From Clitopilus passeckerianus (Eukaryota > Basidiomycota > Agaricomycetes > Agaricales > Entolomataceae): DNA of 64,000 nucleotides. Shown here piece by piece: positions 22,365-33,126 of this stretch; positions within the stretch are counted from its first letter, which is position 1; every line of letters starts with the position of its first letter. Location: positions 290,985 through 354,984 of the forward strand of contig CALYLX010000158.1 of NCBI GenBank assembly GCA_944990035.1, written 5' to 3'. The translations under genes were made by a program, and so were the position numbers. The notes beneath the pieces were generated by a model. That model saw nothing but the letters and a program-made list of their open reading frames with translations, did no database searches and was not told the origin of the DNA.

Positions 22365-23765
22365 TCACTTCTTCGACTGCGCATTCTTCAGACGTTGGCA
22401 CGTCAAATCCTTTTCGGCTTGAGGTGGGCAAGTATACACGTTGTCGGGCTTGTTCGACCACTGCGTATAGGAGAATTTACCGGTGGCCAGCTGATTGTAT
22501 AACTCAGGCACAATTCATCGGAACAGAGCATAAGACACCTACGTTGTACATGCATACGGTGTTCGCAGTCACCAGAACACCTGCAGCGTTCCTCTTATAG
22601 TACCTGTGGGTGGTATATTTGAGCAAGGTTGTGAGCATTCCAAAATGCAGCTTTACTTACTCGCAATAACTGTAATCTCTAGAGTGAGTCATCTCATCAA
22701 CAGCGTCTGTACCATCGATTGATGGGCAAGCCCAGCAGTCGTTGGATAGACTTCTGTACTTGCAGTAGTCGGCTTTGGAGGGGCACCTATTCCATCCCGA
22801 GAAGCTTCTATAGGCATCTTGCTTTGCTTCCTTGACGCAATCGTCATGCGTCGGTCCAGATGGGCATTTCGCGCCGGGCTGAGAGATTGACTTGGGTGCG
22901 CATCCTTCGCGGCGGGGAGCTGGCGTAGTGTTGGCCTCTGAGTCTTTCTTGTTAATCCACGAATCAAGCGGCGTTCCAGTCCTTGCCTAAATGGGAGATT
23001 TGTCGTCAGAGTCTTGACAATTCTACTGTCGCAAAAAAACCTACGTCAAACTTGAATCGGCCATCTGCTTTCAGGCCTCCTCCCCTGTATTTAACGCTGG
23101 AAATTCGAAGAGAGTCAGGCTCACGAGAAAAATCGCATCAAAAAAAGAAAGACTTACGTGCATGTCAAAATACTTTGGGTGGCAGTGACGTCGATATACT
23201 CAGCATTTGTATTTGGTGGGCAAGAATAGCACTGGTCGGTTTGAAGCTTGCAATTTGGGCCGCAGCAAATTTCCTTTTCGCCTGAATACGGCTTCGGGGT
23301 CGTGCAGTTCGGAACCGGAGTTGCCTTCGCCCCACAGTACGCGTCCTTTATGCGCAAGTTTCCGTTACCCTGAGAAAATAAAAATTCAGTCTCACGTCGA
23401 GCATCTTTTGGTAGAATACTCACATCGTAGTGGCAGAAAATCGTACTGCCTTTATATGGGTTGCCATCAGCGTCCTGGCCTTCGCCCCTCGTGTATCTAG
23501 ACGAATGCTTAGCATCGAGCAATTGTGCAGACTTTCATGCATCTTACTTGCAGTAAAACTTCGTCCAACTGTTGTCCCCGTTGTCGTCTTGATCTGGATA
23601 AGACCCCGTGGGCCTTCCGAACCCTTGATTAGCTGTCGGACACGTCCAGCACTTCTGTGGTTCAGCTGTAGTTTGGTCAGGCCGATCGCTGAGAGCTGGG
23701 GAGCAATCTGCGATTGCCAAAGGCAAGACGTGAGCAGTAGCCAGGAGTAAGAGCAGCTGGAGCAT
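22365..23765 (-). CDS. Secreted cysteine-rich protein, paralogue 1
   Basis: Predicted 355-residue secreted protein from seven exons on the minus strand: 23548-23765, 23424-23496, 23158-23369, 23045-23096, 22661-22986, 22543-22603, 22365-22490. Frames close at every junction. The N-terminus MLQLLLLLATAHVLPLAIAD is a clear signal peptide. The mature part is rich in paired cysteines (CWTCP, EICCGPNC, QCYSCPP, CWACPS, YTCPPQ), suggesting many disulphides and an extracellular role. I recognise no named family. The paralogue at 27965 has the same seven-exon layout and about the same length. It lies convergent to the plus-strand family U copy on its left. A secreted effector-like or wall-associated protein is possible, but that is a guess. 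Confidence 0.8.
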
Positions 23766-23852
23766 GACGACGCAGAGAAAGAGTTTGAGGAGAAGTAATC
23801 GGGGAGGAATGCGGCGGACTTCCCTGCTTGTAACTTCGATTAAAGCCAGAGT

Positions 23853-23859
23853 TTATATA
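23853..23859 (-). promoter_or_regulatory. TATA box of secreted-protein gene 1
   Basis: TATATAA on the minus strand about 90 nt upstream of the start codon at 23765. Its duplicate upstream of the second paralogue is weaker (TATAAAA-like, near 29415-29421). Confidence 0.5.
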
Positions 23860-24021
23860 GGCTCGCGACGAGATGCAGGCTAGCCCGAATATGACGAGAA
23901 GTGGAGCTCAACATTCCGAATGTCGAAGGATTCAGTCGAATAGGGTAAATTTTTGAATTGTTTCAGCAGCTACCAAAATCATTTGTTTTCCTCTAATAGT
24001 TTAGAGCACAAAAAAGACACA

Positions 24022-24045
24022 GGCAGCCGAACTAGAGTGTCATTT
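24022..24045 (-). promoter_or_regulatory. Conserved 24-bp upstream element
   Basis: A 24-bp block with core CCGAACTAGAGTG lies about 260 nt upstream of the start codon of secreted-protein gene 1. It is repeated without change at 29574-29597, about 250 nt upstream of gene 2. It stands out because surrounding sequence has diverged, so it may be a shared control site. Confidence 0.4.
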
Positions 24046-24800
24046 CCGGCTTCCAATTCCAGTTTCCGGCTTCCACTATTAATATTCCCGATATTAGAGC
24101 ATACAATATCTTTGATTCGTCGAAAGGTTGAAGGATGCGCCGTGCGCCAGAAACTGTTTAATGGTGTCGGAGGTGGTTCGAACGCATTGAACCTTGCTGA
24201 ACATACCATTCTTCACCTCCGGATGATTTCTATCATTTCCAAGATTTCTAGCGATTGGTAGCCGAAGAGAAGTACTTTCCGAATGAAATCTCGCTCTAAC
24301 GGCCGAAATCGTACCTTATAGACACTTCGTTTCCGCGAAGATAACCAGATCGCCCATAGATTTTGAACGCGTGCAAAGTAGGTAGATTACTAGTAGACTC
24401 CAAGTCCATTGAACTTTGAAGTCGAAGGAGGTTGTCGCAGAGTTGGTGGCTTGGCAGAAAATCAAAATCATTCAATAGCTTCGGGCCGATCACGCGGCAC
24501 ACGATATCCTCAATCCAATGGTTAAACCAAGCCATTCTTGATCTTTTCTTCCGTCCCCGCCAAAGGCGAAGCAGTTTTTTTCGCGACCTCCACCTCTCTC
24601 ACTCTAGGATCCTGCATTCTCGCCGTCCATGTCTACCGTACATCATGCATCATGTGCATGAGTGGCTAGACTAGGCACGATATTTCACGACTTCTATTGG
24701 CCCGCCTCCCCCGATCCCACCCATCACTGTCCTCAACCTCAGGCCTCAAATTTCAACGCTCGGGCCTCAACCACCCACATCATATCTCAGTCTTGAATTT

Positions 24801-27400
24801 CAACAACAAGGATGCGATGTAGATCGAGATTCTAACTCTCCTCGTTGAGAGGGTTTTTGGGTGAGTTAGCGTCATCTATAGGCTTTCATGACACACTACT
24901 AACCTTCCCCCGTCGAGTAGGTCTACATCAGCAATCTCCAATCCAACCATCCATCAACAGCCCCATGAGCAGAAGGAACATCTCACCGACTCGACACGGT
25001 ATATCATATATCAAGCTTCAAGATTTCCAACTTGGAAAACACCCATGTCGCCTTCGACCTCATGCACCTATCTCTCCGCCGGTCCATGGTTAGCTTCCTT
25101 TGGACTTCCATCTAACGGATTAGTGTTCTCATGCTTGCTCCCTTCGTAGATTTGGAAAACGACGCGTACGAGCCTCTTGATTCCACAAACTAGCCTCCAT
25201 ATTGGGCGGATTTTATACTGGCGACTCGTGAGTTCTGTGGTCTCAGCCGATAATTCAGGATTCTGACATATCCTTGCAGACGCCTACAACAGCCCAAACA
25301 AGCGGGCTTTCTCCCCCCGAATGAGAATAATCTCCATCTTGGCGGAGGGAGGTAAGCACGATGTCCTGTGGTTCTCTGATCTTTGCGTTAACGAGACCAA
25401 CACAGGTCCCCTTCATTCTACATTCGCCGTCGACATTCCGCGTTTGCAAATACAGACCCAAGGAAACACGATGCACCTCGCATCTTCCTCCCCACACCGT
25501 GACTACCGCTGTCAGACCATCCCGGACGACTACAGACCTGGAGCGCGACATACTCTCCGAACCCTCCTATGCGGTCGCAGAAGCAGGCTCCTTCTGTACC
25601 TCCTGAGAGGCGAATATAATTGCAACATCATCAGAGGAACCGACGGTGGCGGACGAGGAAGCGGCAGAGACAACAACCGGGGGGAAGTTGAATGGGAAGG
25701 CTGTTGCCCCACGGATGAAGAAAACCATGCCCCGAGTTCAGCCCCTCTCCCAATCCCAATCATCACGCCCTTTCTCAACTCCAAACTTAAGTCACACAAG
25801 GCGCCCTTCTCTCGTCTCGTCCTCGCAAAAACTGCGCTAGGCCTGTCAGAACTACCCCAGACGGCAACGACAGGACTCTCTGACGCAACCTCCAAATCTC
25901 TCAACACCCAACATGGTGTATTCTCCCCGCCTAACGCCCCCATCATCCCTGCTGTCAGGTCTACGACTATACACCAAGAGGACTCCGTTGGGAGGGTCTG
26001 ATATGTCGTCCTTGCGACCAACAAAGCCGGCAGCAGTAGCAGCTCCCAGGGAGCCACCGTTCTTCAGTGATCTAGGAGCGCGCGTTGCTGCTGGAGATGT
26101 TGGATATGGGGAGAATGAATCTGCATCGTTTCAGTGGCAAAGACGAAGCAGCTGGAACAGTAACATCATTGGAGGAAGCGATGCTGGGGGAGAACGACGA
26201 AGCTGAGGCGGCAGAAGGGAGGAAATGGTTTCTGGAAAACGGAGGGACGGCCAGCTGAAGTGTACGAGCAGATGGATGACGAAGATGATAGTCGCAACTT
26301 CGGCCCTCCGCTCTCCTCATACCCCCTCCTAGTCTTTTGGAATATCTCCTCGTCGCCTTCGACCTCAATCACCCACCTTTGCTTCGTGGTTTCGCAAACC
26401 CTAGCCCTAGGGACACAACACATTTTGCTTCTTCCTCCTTAAGCCGGGCACTACCATATCAGATCTACGACGGACGACGACAGACCCAGTGGTGATGGGA
26501 GCTCTTTCACGGACCTTCCCTGTCAACCCCAAATCCTACAACATCCTAGTGTTTCCTCGCCTACCGCCATGGACCTATCATCCTAGCTATCGGGCTCACG
26601 ACTACCGACCGACAACATTACGTCGACCATCTCTGGATGAAGCACCATCGTTACCTCCTGTCCATGCAATTGCTCCTGCTGCTGCGCATGAAAACAAGCT
26701 CTGCGTCGGAGATGTCAATTTGGTCGTTGGCGGAGATTTGGGAGGCGATGAGGACGACGGTGCCATGCACTCCTCAAACATCGTGGACCTGCGCTCTTTC
26801 CTCGCCGAGACGAAGATGCAAGAGTTGAAACGGCGGCATCACCATAGGCATTGATAGTGGGAGAGGGCAGATGCAGCCGAAGAAGCTATGGTCTCCGGGG
26901 AACAGTTGAAGAAAAACGCAGCCGGAGTGCACGAGTAGGCGGACGATGAATCGACGAAGCTCGGGGAAAATGATTGTCACGACTACCCCCCACCATCCTC
27001 GTTCCCCCATTACAATCCTAGAGGCGTGCTTGTACTCCCCCCGCCCCTCTAACTCGGCAACAACGCTGCTCCGGGAGGTCGTGTGCCTGCCAAAGCACCT
27101 AGAGAGCTCGACGAGGACGAGGCAGTATCCTCCTTGAACGAAGGGGACGATGAAGCCCATCGATGCTGTCAATGCTGTGACCACCCCGCCTGCAGGTCCC
27201 GAGGTTATACGTCTCATTTATGAAGGATATCGAGAACTACATCACATCTTCCTCAAAGACTGGAACACATCTGGGTGCAGAACGCAGGAGCGTTGGGCGT
27301 CACTTTCCGATCTGACCTGGCCAGGGTTAATACTGCATTGGGCGGTCTTTGGCGATCATATCGGGAGATGGCGCCGGCGGAGGAGGTGGAGGTAGCATTT
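24801..27400 (+). pseudogene. Family U relic, plus-strand copy 2 (best preserved)
   Basis: The best copy for reading the family. It begins IEILTLLVERVFG, with a GTGAGT donor at about 24859 and a TAG acceptor at about 24920. An exon-like piece at 25266-25352 reads LQTPTTAQTSGLSPPENE and NNLHLGG before GGTAAGC. The next, long exon starts after CAG at 25408 and runs in one frame to 25840, except for one TGA at 25604-25606. It contains EEPTVADEEAAETTTG and NGKAVAPRMKKTMPR. Downstream pieces include RKWFLENGGTAS and VYEQMDDEDDSRNFGPP (about 26260). The stop and later frame changes suggest a pseudogene. A readthrough or extra intron could rescue part of it. Confidence 0.5.
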
Positions 27401-27964
27401 ATACTTCATAGCTTCAATATATAGAATAATCCTTCTAGAGAACGCTCTTCTACGACACGTATATTCCTCAGCGGGTAGCGAGCGAGCGATTGCTGAACCT
27501 GATTGTCCCGATTTTGGTTTGGGTGCTTCGTCTTTTGATTTGGTATCTATACTTGTACAACCTGGATCATGTGTACAACCATGATACGACGCATGTTTCT
27601 TTCAAGCCTACAGTATTTATATACCGGTCTTTCTAGACGTGAATTAGCTTCGAATGAATGAAATTCGACTTCAAGGGTTTTGAGTTCTGTTCCAGCTTAG
27701 TTCTCACAAGTCTAAGTCTAATTGGCTAACTCGAGGATAGTAAACGTGACAGTCATCCGGGCAATACTGAATGCTATTCGCAGGTAGACAAAACATTAAG
27801 GCTATACAAATGCGTTAAGAAATAATAGGAAAGTAGTGAATCCAGGAGCAGGCTTAGTACCGGGAGAATCAGAAGAGCGTAATTACTAATTAGAGAATCG
27901 GTGAGAAGAAAAGAGTATAGTGGCTAAAGGATATCAAAAATAAGTAAACCTGCCCACGTCGAGT
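27401..27964. other. Intergenic
   Basis: AT-rich sequence between convergent units. It is presumably the 3' flank of the minus-strand gene ending at 27965. Nothing recognised. Confidence 0.4.
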
Positions 27965-29325
27965 TCACTTCTTCTGCGCATCCTTCAGGCGCTGGCAGGT
28001 CAAGTCCTTGCCGGCTTGAGGTGGGCAAGTAAGCTTGTTACCGGCTGAGGCGCTCTCCAATTTACCCGCATTAAACTGGATGTATAACTCAGAAATGATC
28101 CGCCGACAGAGCTTTGATATACTTACGTTGTAGTGGCACCTCGTATTTGCGCTCTCCAGGACACCCGAAGCGTTCCGCTTATAGTAACTTAGGGAGACGT
28201 ATTTGAGCCAGGTGGCGAGCACTCCGAACTGGAGTTTACTTACGTGCAATAACCATAGTCTCTGCCCAGAGTAGACTCGTCAACGGCGTCTGTGCCATCG
28301 AGCGTGGGGCAGGCCCAGCAGTTATCGGATATGGTTCTATACTTGCAGTAATCGGCCAGGGAGGGGCACCTATTCCATCCCACGAAGCTTCTATAGGCAT
28401 CTTGCTTTGCTTCGTTAACGCACTGGTCATGTGTCGCGCCAGATGGGCAATTTGCGCCGGGTTCAGAGATTGGCTTAGGTGTGCAGCCTTCACGGAGAGG
28501 TGCCGACTTTTTAGTATCCGATGACGGAGCAACCAGCGGTGCTCCAGTCCTTGCCTGAACGGCATGTATATCGTCAGAGCCTTGACAAACCCCAAATCAT
28601 AAAAGCGACTTACGTCAAACTTGTATTCGGCAGGCGCGTGGCCTCCCGACCACGAGTTGGCGCTGGAATTGCCATGATAAATTCAGGCTTCCTACGCAGA
28701 GAAAAAAGAGACGTACAGGCATGTCAAAATACTCGGGGTGGCAGTAACGTCGATAAACTTAGCACCTTCCACTGGTGGGCAAGAATAGCACTGGTCGGTT
28801 TGGAGCTGGCAATTTGGGCCGCAGCAAGTTTCATTTTTGCCTGAATACGGCCTCGACGGCGTGCAGTTCGGAACCGGAACCGCCTTGTCCCCACAGTATG
28901 CGTCTGCTACACGCAAGTTTCCGTTGACCTGAGAGTAGAAAATTCAGTTTCACATTGAGCTTCTTTCATTTGAATACTCACATCGTAGTGACAAAAAATT
29001 GTGCTCTTCTTGTATGGGTTGTTATTCTCGTCCCGGCCTTCGTCCCTCGTATACCTAACCAAAGGTTAACATCGAGCAGTTATGCGGACTTTCAGGCAGC
29101 TTACGTGCAGTAAAACCTCCACCAACTTTTGCCCCCATCGTCCTCAGTATCGGGAAGCGGCTTTAACCCTTCCCCTCCGAACCCTTGATTCGCTTTCGGA
29201 CACGTCCAGCACTTCTCAGGCTCAGGCCTAGTTTCCGCAGGTCCTTCCTTGAGGTACGGAGAGCAATCCGCGATTGCCAAAGGCAAGACGTGGGCAGTGG
29301 CGAGGAGTATGAGCAGCTTGAGCAT
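27965..29325 (-). CDS. Secreted cysteine-rich protein, paralogue 2
   Basis: Predicted 345-residue secreted protein, seven exons on the minus strand: 29105-29325, 28982-29054, 28717-28928, 28614-28662, 28244-28554, 28127-28187, 27965-28075. All exon phases match those of the paralogue at 22365. The signal peptide is MLKLLILLATAHVLPLAIAD. Cysteine motifs include CWTCPKANQGFGG, ETCCGPNC, QCYSCPP and LTCPPQAGKDLTCQR. Differences from paralogue 1 lie mostly in exons 4, 5 and 7. Two intact copies with full splice-site conservation argue that both are functional. Function unknown. Confidence 0.8.
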
Positions 29326-30205
29326 GACGACGGAGAGAAAGGGTTTGAGGAGATGTATCCGGGGAGGGAGGAATATGGTGGAATTCCTTGGTCATAACTT
29401 CGAATAGAGGCGGGTTTTATAGACTGGCAGTAGCGATGTGGACTAGCCCGAATAGAGTGCGGAATGGTACTTGAGACACCGGGTGGAGAAGTATATGGTT
29501 GGGTACAGTAGAGATTCGGAGAATCCTTTTGTTTTCCGTGGATTTGCAACCGAATGACAATGGAAAATATATGGGCAGCCGAACTAGAGTGTCATTTTCC
29601 CTGTCCAATTCGAGTTGCCGACCTCCCGATTTCCAAATGTTTGACCATGGTCCGAAAAGTTGAAGGATGCATTACCATGCACCAGACGCTCCCAAATACT
29701 AGCTTCTGGGCGGTCAGAGCTAATCGTTAAATATTTGACCACGCTGAACATACCAGAGTAGGTCACCTCTTCTACTACGTTTCCCCTTCACATCACGGAT
29801 GGTTTATATGATTTCCAACATAAATCTAACACCCGAACCAAATCGTTCCGAATAAGACTTCGCGCTAACGAAACGGCGGAAATCCCATATGTCTTGAACG
29901 CATGAGAGCAGACTCTAGGTCGACAGCGGCTATTATATGCTGATGCATTCAGCCGTATCCATTCGACGTCTTGGCGTCATGACAGGGAGCAGCTTGCCGT
30001 ACTAAGACTGTTGGGATTATTGGGGAAATCTTTCGAATGGAGCTGTGGCCGCTTCGCCCCACTACTGAGGAGTCCGTTGCCTCACTGCATCTAGAAAATA
30101 TTGCTTAGTAGTTATCTTTCTAGTTTCAACGTTGGAATCGATCTCAAGGGAAAGAAGTCCTTCGTTCAGGATCATGCAGAGGAACTGGTCGAAGTTGGGA
30201 TCTAC
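29326..30205. other. Upstream region of secreted-protein gene 2
   Basis: Duplicate of 23766-24540, with the 24-bp conserved block at 29574-29597 and a GTTGAAGGATGC block near 29657. No gene seen. The right end approaches the next family U copy. Confidence 0.45.
29574..29597 (-). promoter_or_regulatory. Conserved 24-bp upstream element, second copy
   Basis: Same block as 24022-24045 (core CCGAACTAGAGTG), at a similar distance upstream of the start codon at 29325. Confidence 0.4.
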
Positions 30206-32690
30206 CAGGATGGTCACGCGTGACACGCGAACCTTCCGACCACCATGACCTCAAGCCAAAACTTCAAGCTACAAAATCCGCCTTCATCAGCTCTTCATAG
30301 CTCTCCAGGCGTCTGCTAGCTCATTTACTCCAGAACTAGGACTTCTGTGATGAACCAAACTGCCAGGTAACGACCCTTTCCCTACTCCTGTGCTATTCCC
30401 CTCTCACATTTTCATAGCTAATCTACAGCTAGTTCTCCTTGAGATTGTAGCTTTCTGTGGAGCTTGAAGGACCTTGAGAATCCCCGCCTTGAAAAAGCGA
30501 GAGAGTGACCTACAGGGATAAATTTTGTGAGTTATTTCGTCTGTTCCCCACTGCGTCTTCTAACGATCCTTGTTTGCTACAGATGGGCATACCTCGCCGA
30601 CACATGTTACCATGATACATCTCGTCTCGAAGCCCTGCCCTTCAGAATTAGCTCTGATATGAAGGGGACCACGCTCGCCCGAGGCTAACTTCGACCACCT
30701 TCGACCATTCTCCGATCCAGACATAGGGATTCAAAGCGCGCTCTCCCAACCTCATGAAACCCCGACAACCTATGAGATTCACCTTCATCAGACCTTCCTG
30801 TGCGGCCGTCCGAAACCTCTTTCAGTCTGAACGACCTATCCTCCAGGCCTTACCGCCATCAACCTGTCGTTCTAGCTATGCGACTACCCACACAGAGGAC
30901 TCTGTTGGCGAGTTCTGACTCGGATGCCATGTTGCCCTTACCACCACCACGTCCTGCAGCTGCTGCTGCTCCGAGAAACCAAGCACTATATATTGATACC
31001 TCAGAGGAGCCGCTTCCGGAGATGTCGAGATGGAGGTCAGCGCGAACACCCATCAGTGCTAGGCTACCCTCAAGCATCACGACCCCTCGCCCTTCCCGTG
31101 CCTGCAAATGGTGAAGCAGTTAAACGATGACACCACCGGAGGAACAGATGATGACGGGGAATGGTGGTACAGGGGCAGACGCAGCAGAACAGGAGGAAGG
31201 AGGCTTTTCTGGAAAGTAGTCGAGAAGAAATGCAGCTGAAGTGTACGAGTAGGCGGATGAAGAAGATGGCGACTTCTACCCTCCTCGCTCCCACGTCCCG
31301 ATCCTTGGCCTTAGGCGCGTGTTTCTACCTCCTCCACCCATCCAATTGGACCACGCGTTAGGTGGAGATGCAGGTCGTTCGACAGGTGCTGCTGTCGCTA
31401 CCAGCAGAGCCTAGTCCACTCGGTTTCTTGGAGCATGCCAGTTCTACACCCGCGGGATCACATGCGCCTACCGCAAACCTGTCGATTTTGCACGACCACT
31501 GGGGTGTTGTACCTGTTCACAGGTCCAAAATACCTGGAGAAGTCAGCGAGGATGAGGCCGACGAAGAAGAAGAGATGGCGGAAGGCCCGGAGGTGGTGGT
31601 GGAATCATATCTTTTGGAAACTGCTGTCAAGCGGCAAACGGCCAGACGACCCAGACTCGATATGTCACGATGGAGTTCCATCTCCACCTATCCCTAGCCC
31701 ATTCTGAGCTGTCTCGAACACCACCACCAACTCTTCGTGAAGACACATTTTCCACCGGCAGAAACGACGACGACGACGACGAGGTGCAGCAGCTAGATCC
31801 AGCTTGGGCATCATGGACCCGCCCTCTAATCTTATCCTGTGTGCCGAAGACGAAGCAGTTAAAACGCTAACACCACCAGAGGGACCTGTGAAGGAAATCG
31901 GCGAGGCAGAGGCTGCAGAAAGGGAGGAAGAAACGATCTCTGACGAAGTCGAGGAACTCAGATGAATTGTGCAAGGAGGCGGATGATGAAGATGATGATC
32001 GTCGCGATTTCCACCTTCTTCCCTCTCGTGCTCCATCCCAGCTCCTTGGAAAACTCCTTGAACCATTCGACCTCATGCACATATCTCTGATTACGTCATT
32101 TCTCCCTACGCAATGCTGCTCGTCCTTCCGTGCTGGAGGAAGCATTCTCGCTGTCAAGGTCTACCATCGTGGTATCGCAGCCCCGAACCACAGGGACACA
32201 CCACACCTCGCCTCCCCGTAAAACCCCATTCACGCTGTCGGATCCACCATAGACCACGCCAGACCTAGCGATGATGCGAGCTCTTGGCCGGACCTTCTCC
32301 TGCCGAGCTTCAAATCTCCCATCATCCTACGTGGTGTATCCTCCTTGCCAAACGCCGTTGAACCAACCTTGCTGTCAGGCTTACGACTATCCACCCTCGT
32401 CGGCCACTCCAAGATGAAAAGATCATCGTTCATTGCATTGCTGCTGCTGCTGCTGCTGCGCGTGAGAATTCCACGCCTACCTGGCACGAATCAGTTGAAG
32501 TGGCAACATCACCAGACGAGCAGATGGTGGGGGAGAATGACGTGGCAGGGGCAGATGCAGATGCAGAAAAAGAGGAAGAAAGGGTATCTTTGGAAGCAGA
32601 AGCCTACACCGTAAAGCTCTTGACCGCCCGAGGAGGCAAAGGGGTTGTATCAGGGCAACCGTATCGTGCTTGCGAGAGCTGACGGAAGAT
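30206..32690 (+). pseudogene. Family U relic, plus-strand copy 3
   Basis: Starts at the perfect palindrome GTCACGCGTGAC (30213-30224). Body pieces include ADAAEQEEGGFSGK, NAAEVYE and ADEEDGDFYPP (31180-31280), and a second acidic piece near 31960-32020 reading EADDEDDDRRDFHLLP. Stops separate the pieces. A CTG/CTC-rich run at 32437-32460 and a GAC run at 31763-31783 are expansions of Leu/Ala or Asp codons. Body duplications suggest the copy itself grew by internal repeats. No known domain. Confidence 0.5.
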
Positions 32691-33126
32691 CTAGGGGTAT
32701 TCAATGGCAGGTTGGTATCTCAAACTTTCGTCCTTGACTGTTTGGTGACGTTTCCTGCAGGTTGTACAACTCAGAAATGACTACTTGCCTTGGAACTAAT
32801 TACAAGGAGGACTCTACGACACATGACCTTTGGTCTTCGCATTTCCAAACTATTAACAGGACTTGTCCTTTGATTCGGGCGGCCTTTGATAGTTTCGTCT
32901 TTTTCCTCGCTCCCTAGATCATGTCCTTTTATGCCCTTCATTCACATACATCCCATACGTGTGCTTGTGCGCCAATGTGAAGAGTACTATTTCGTCGGGT
33001 AGACCGGACCGTTCGTAACAACGGAAAGCTCCGACCTGTTTTCTGTTATTTATTTTACTTTTTTTTCCCAAAGTTCCCAATCACTCGACTCTGAGCTTGA
33101 TAGCGACAGATATAGACAATGCACCC
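32691..33126. other. Intergenic, F-box gene 5' flank
   Basis: Contains a T-rich tract (33050-33067) upstream of the F-box gene start. No gene seen. Confidence 0.4.

Larger units (their letters stand above)
23766..24800. other. Upstream region of secreted-protein gene 1
   Basis: Promoter-side region similar over several hundred bases to 29326-30000, the upstream region of the second paralogue. It includes a nearly unchanged 24-bp block at 24022-24045 (core CCGAACTAGAGTG) and a GTTGAAGGATGC block near 24127. No gene is seen. The right end leads into the family U copy starting at about 24810. Confidence 0.5.
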
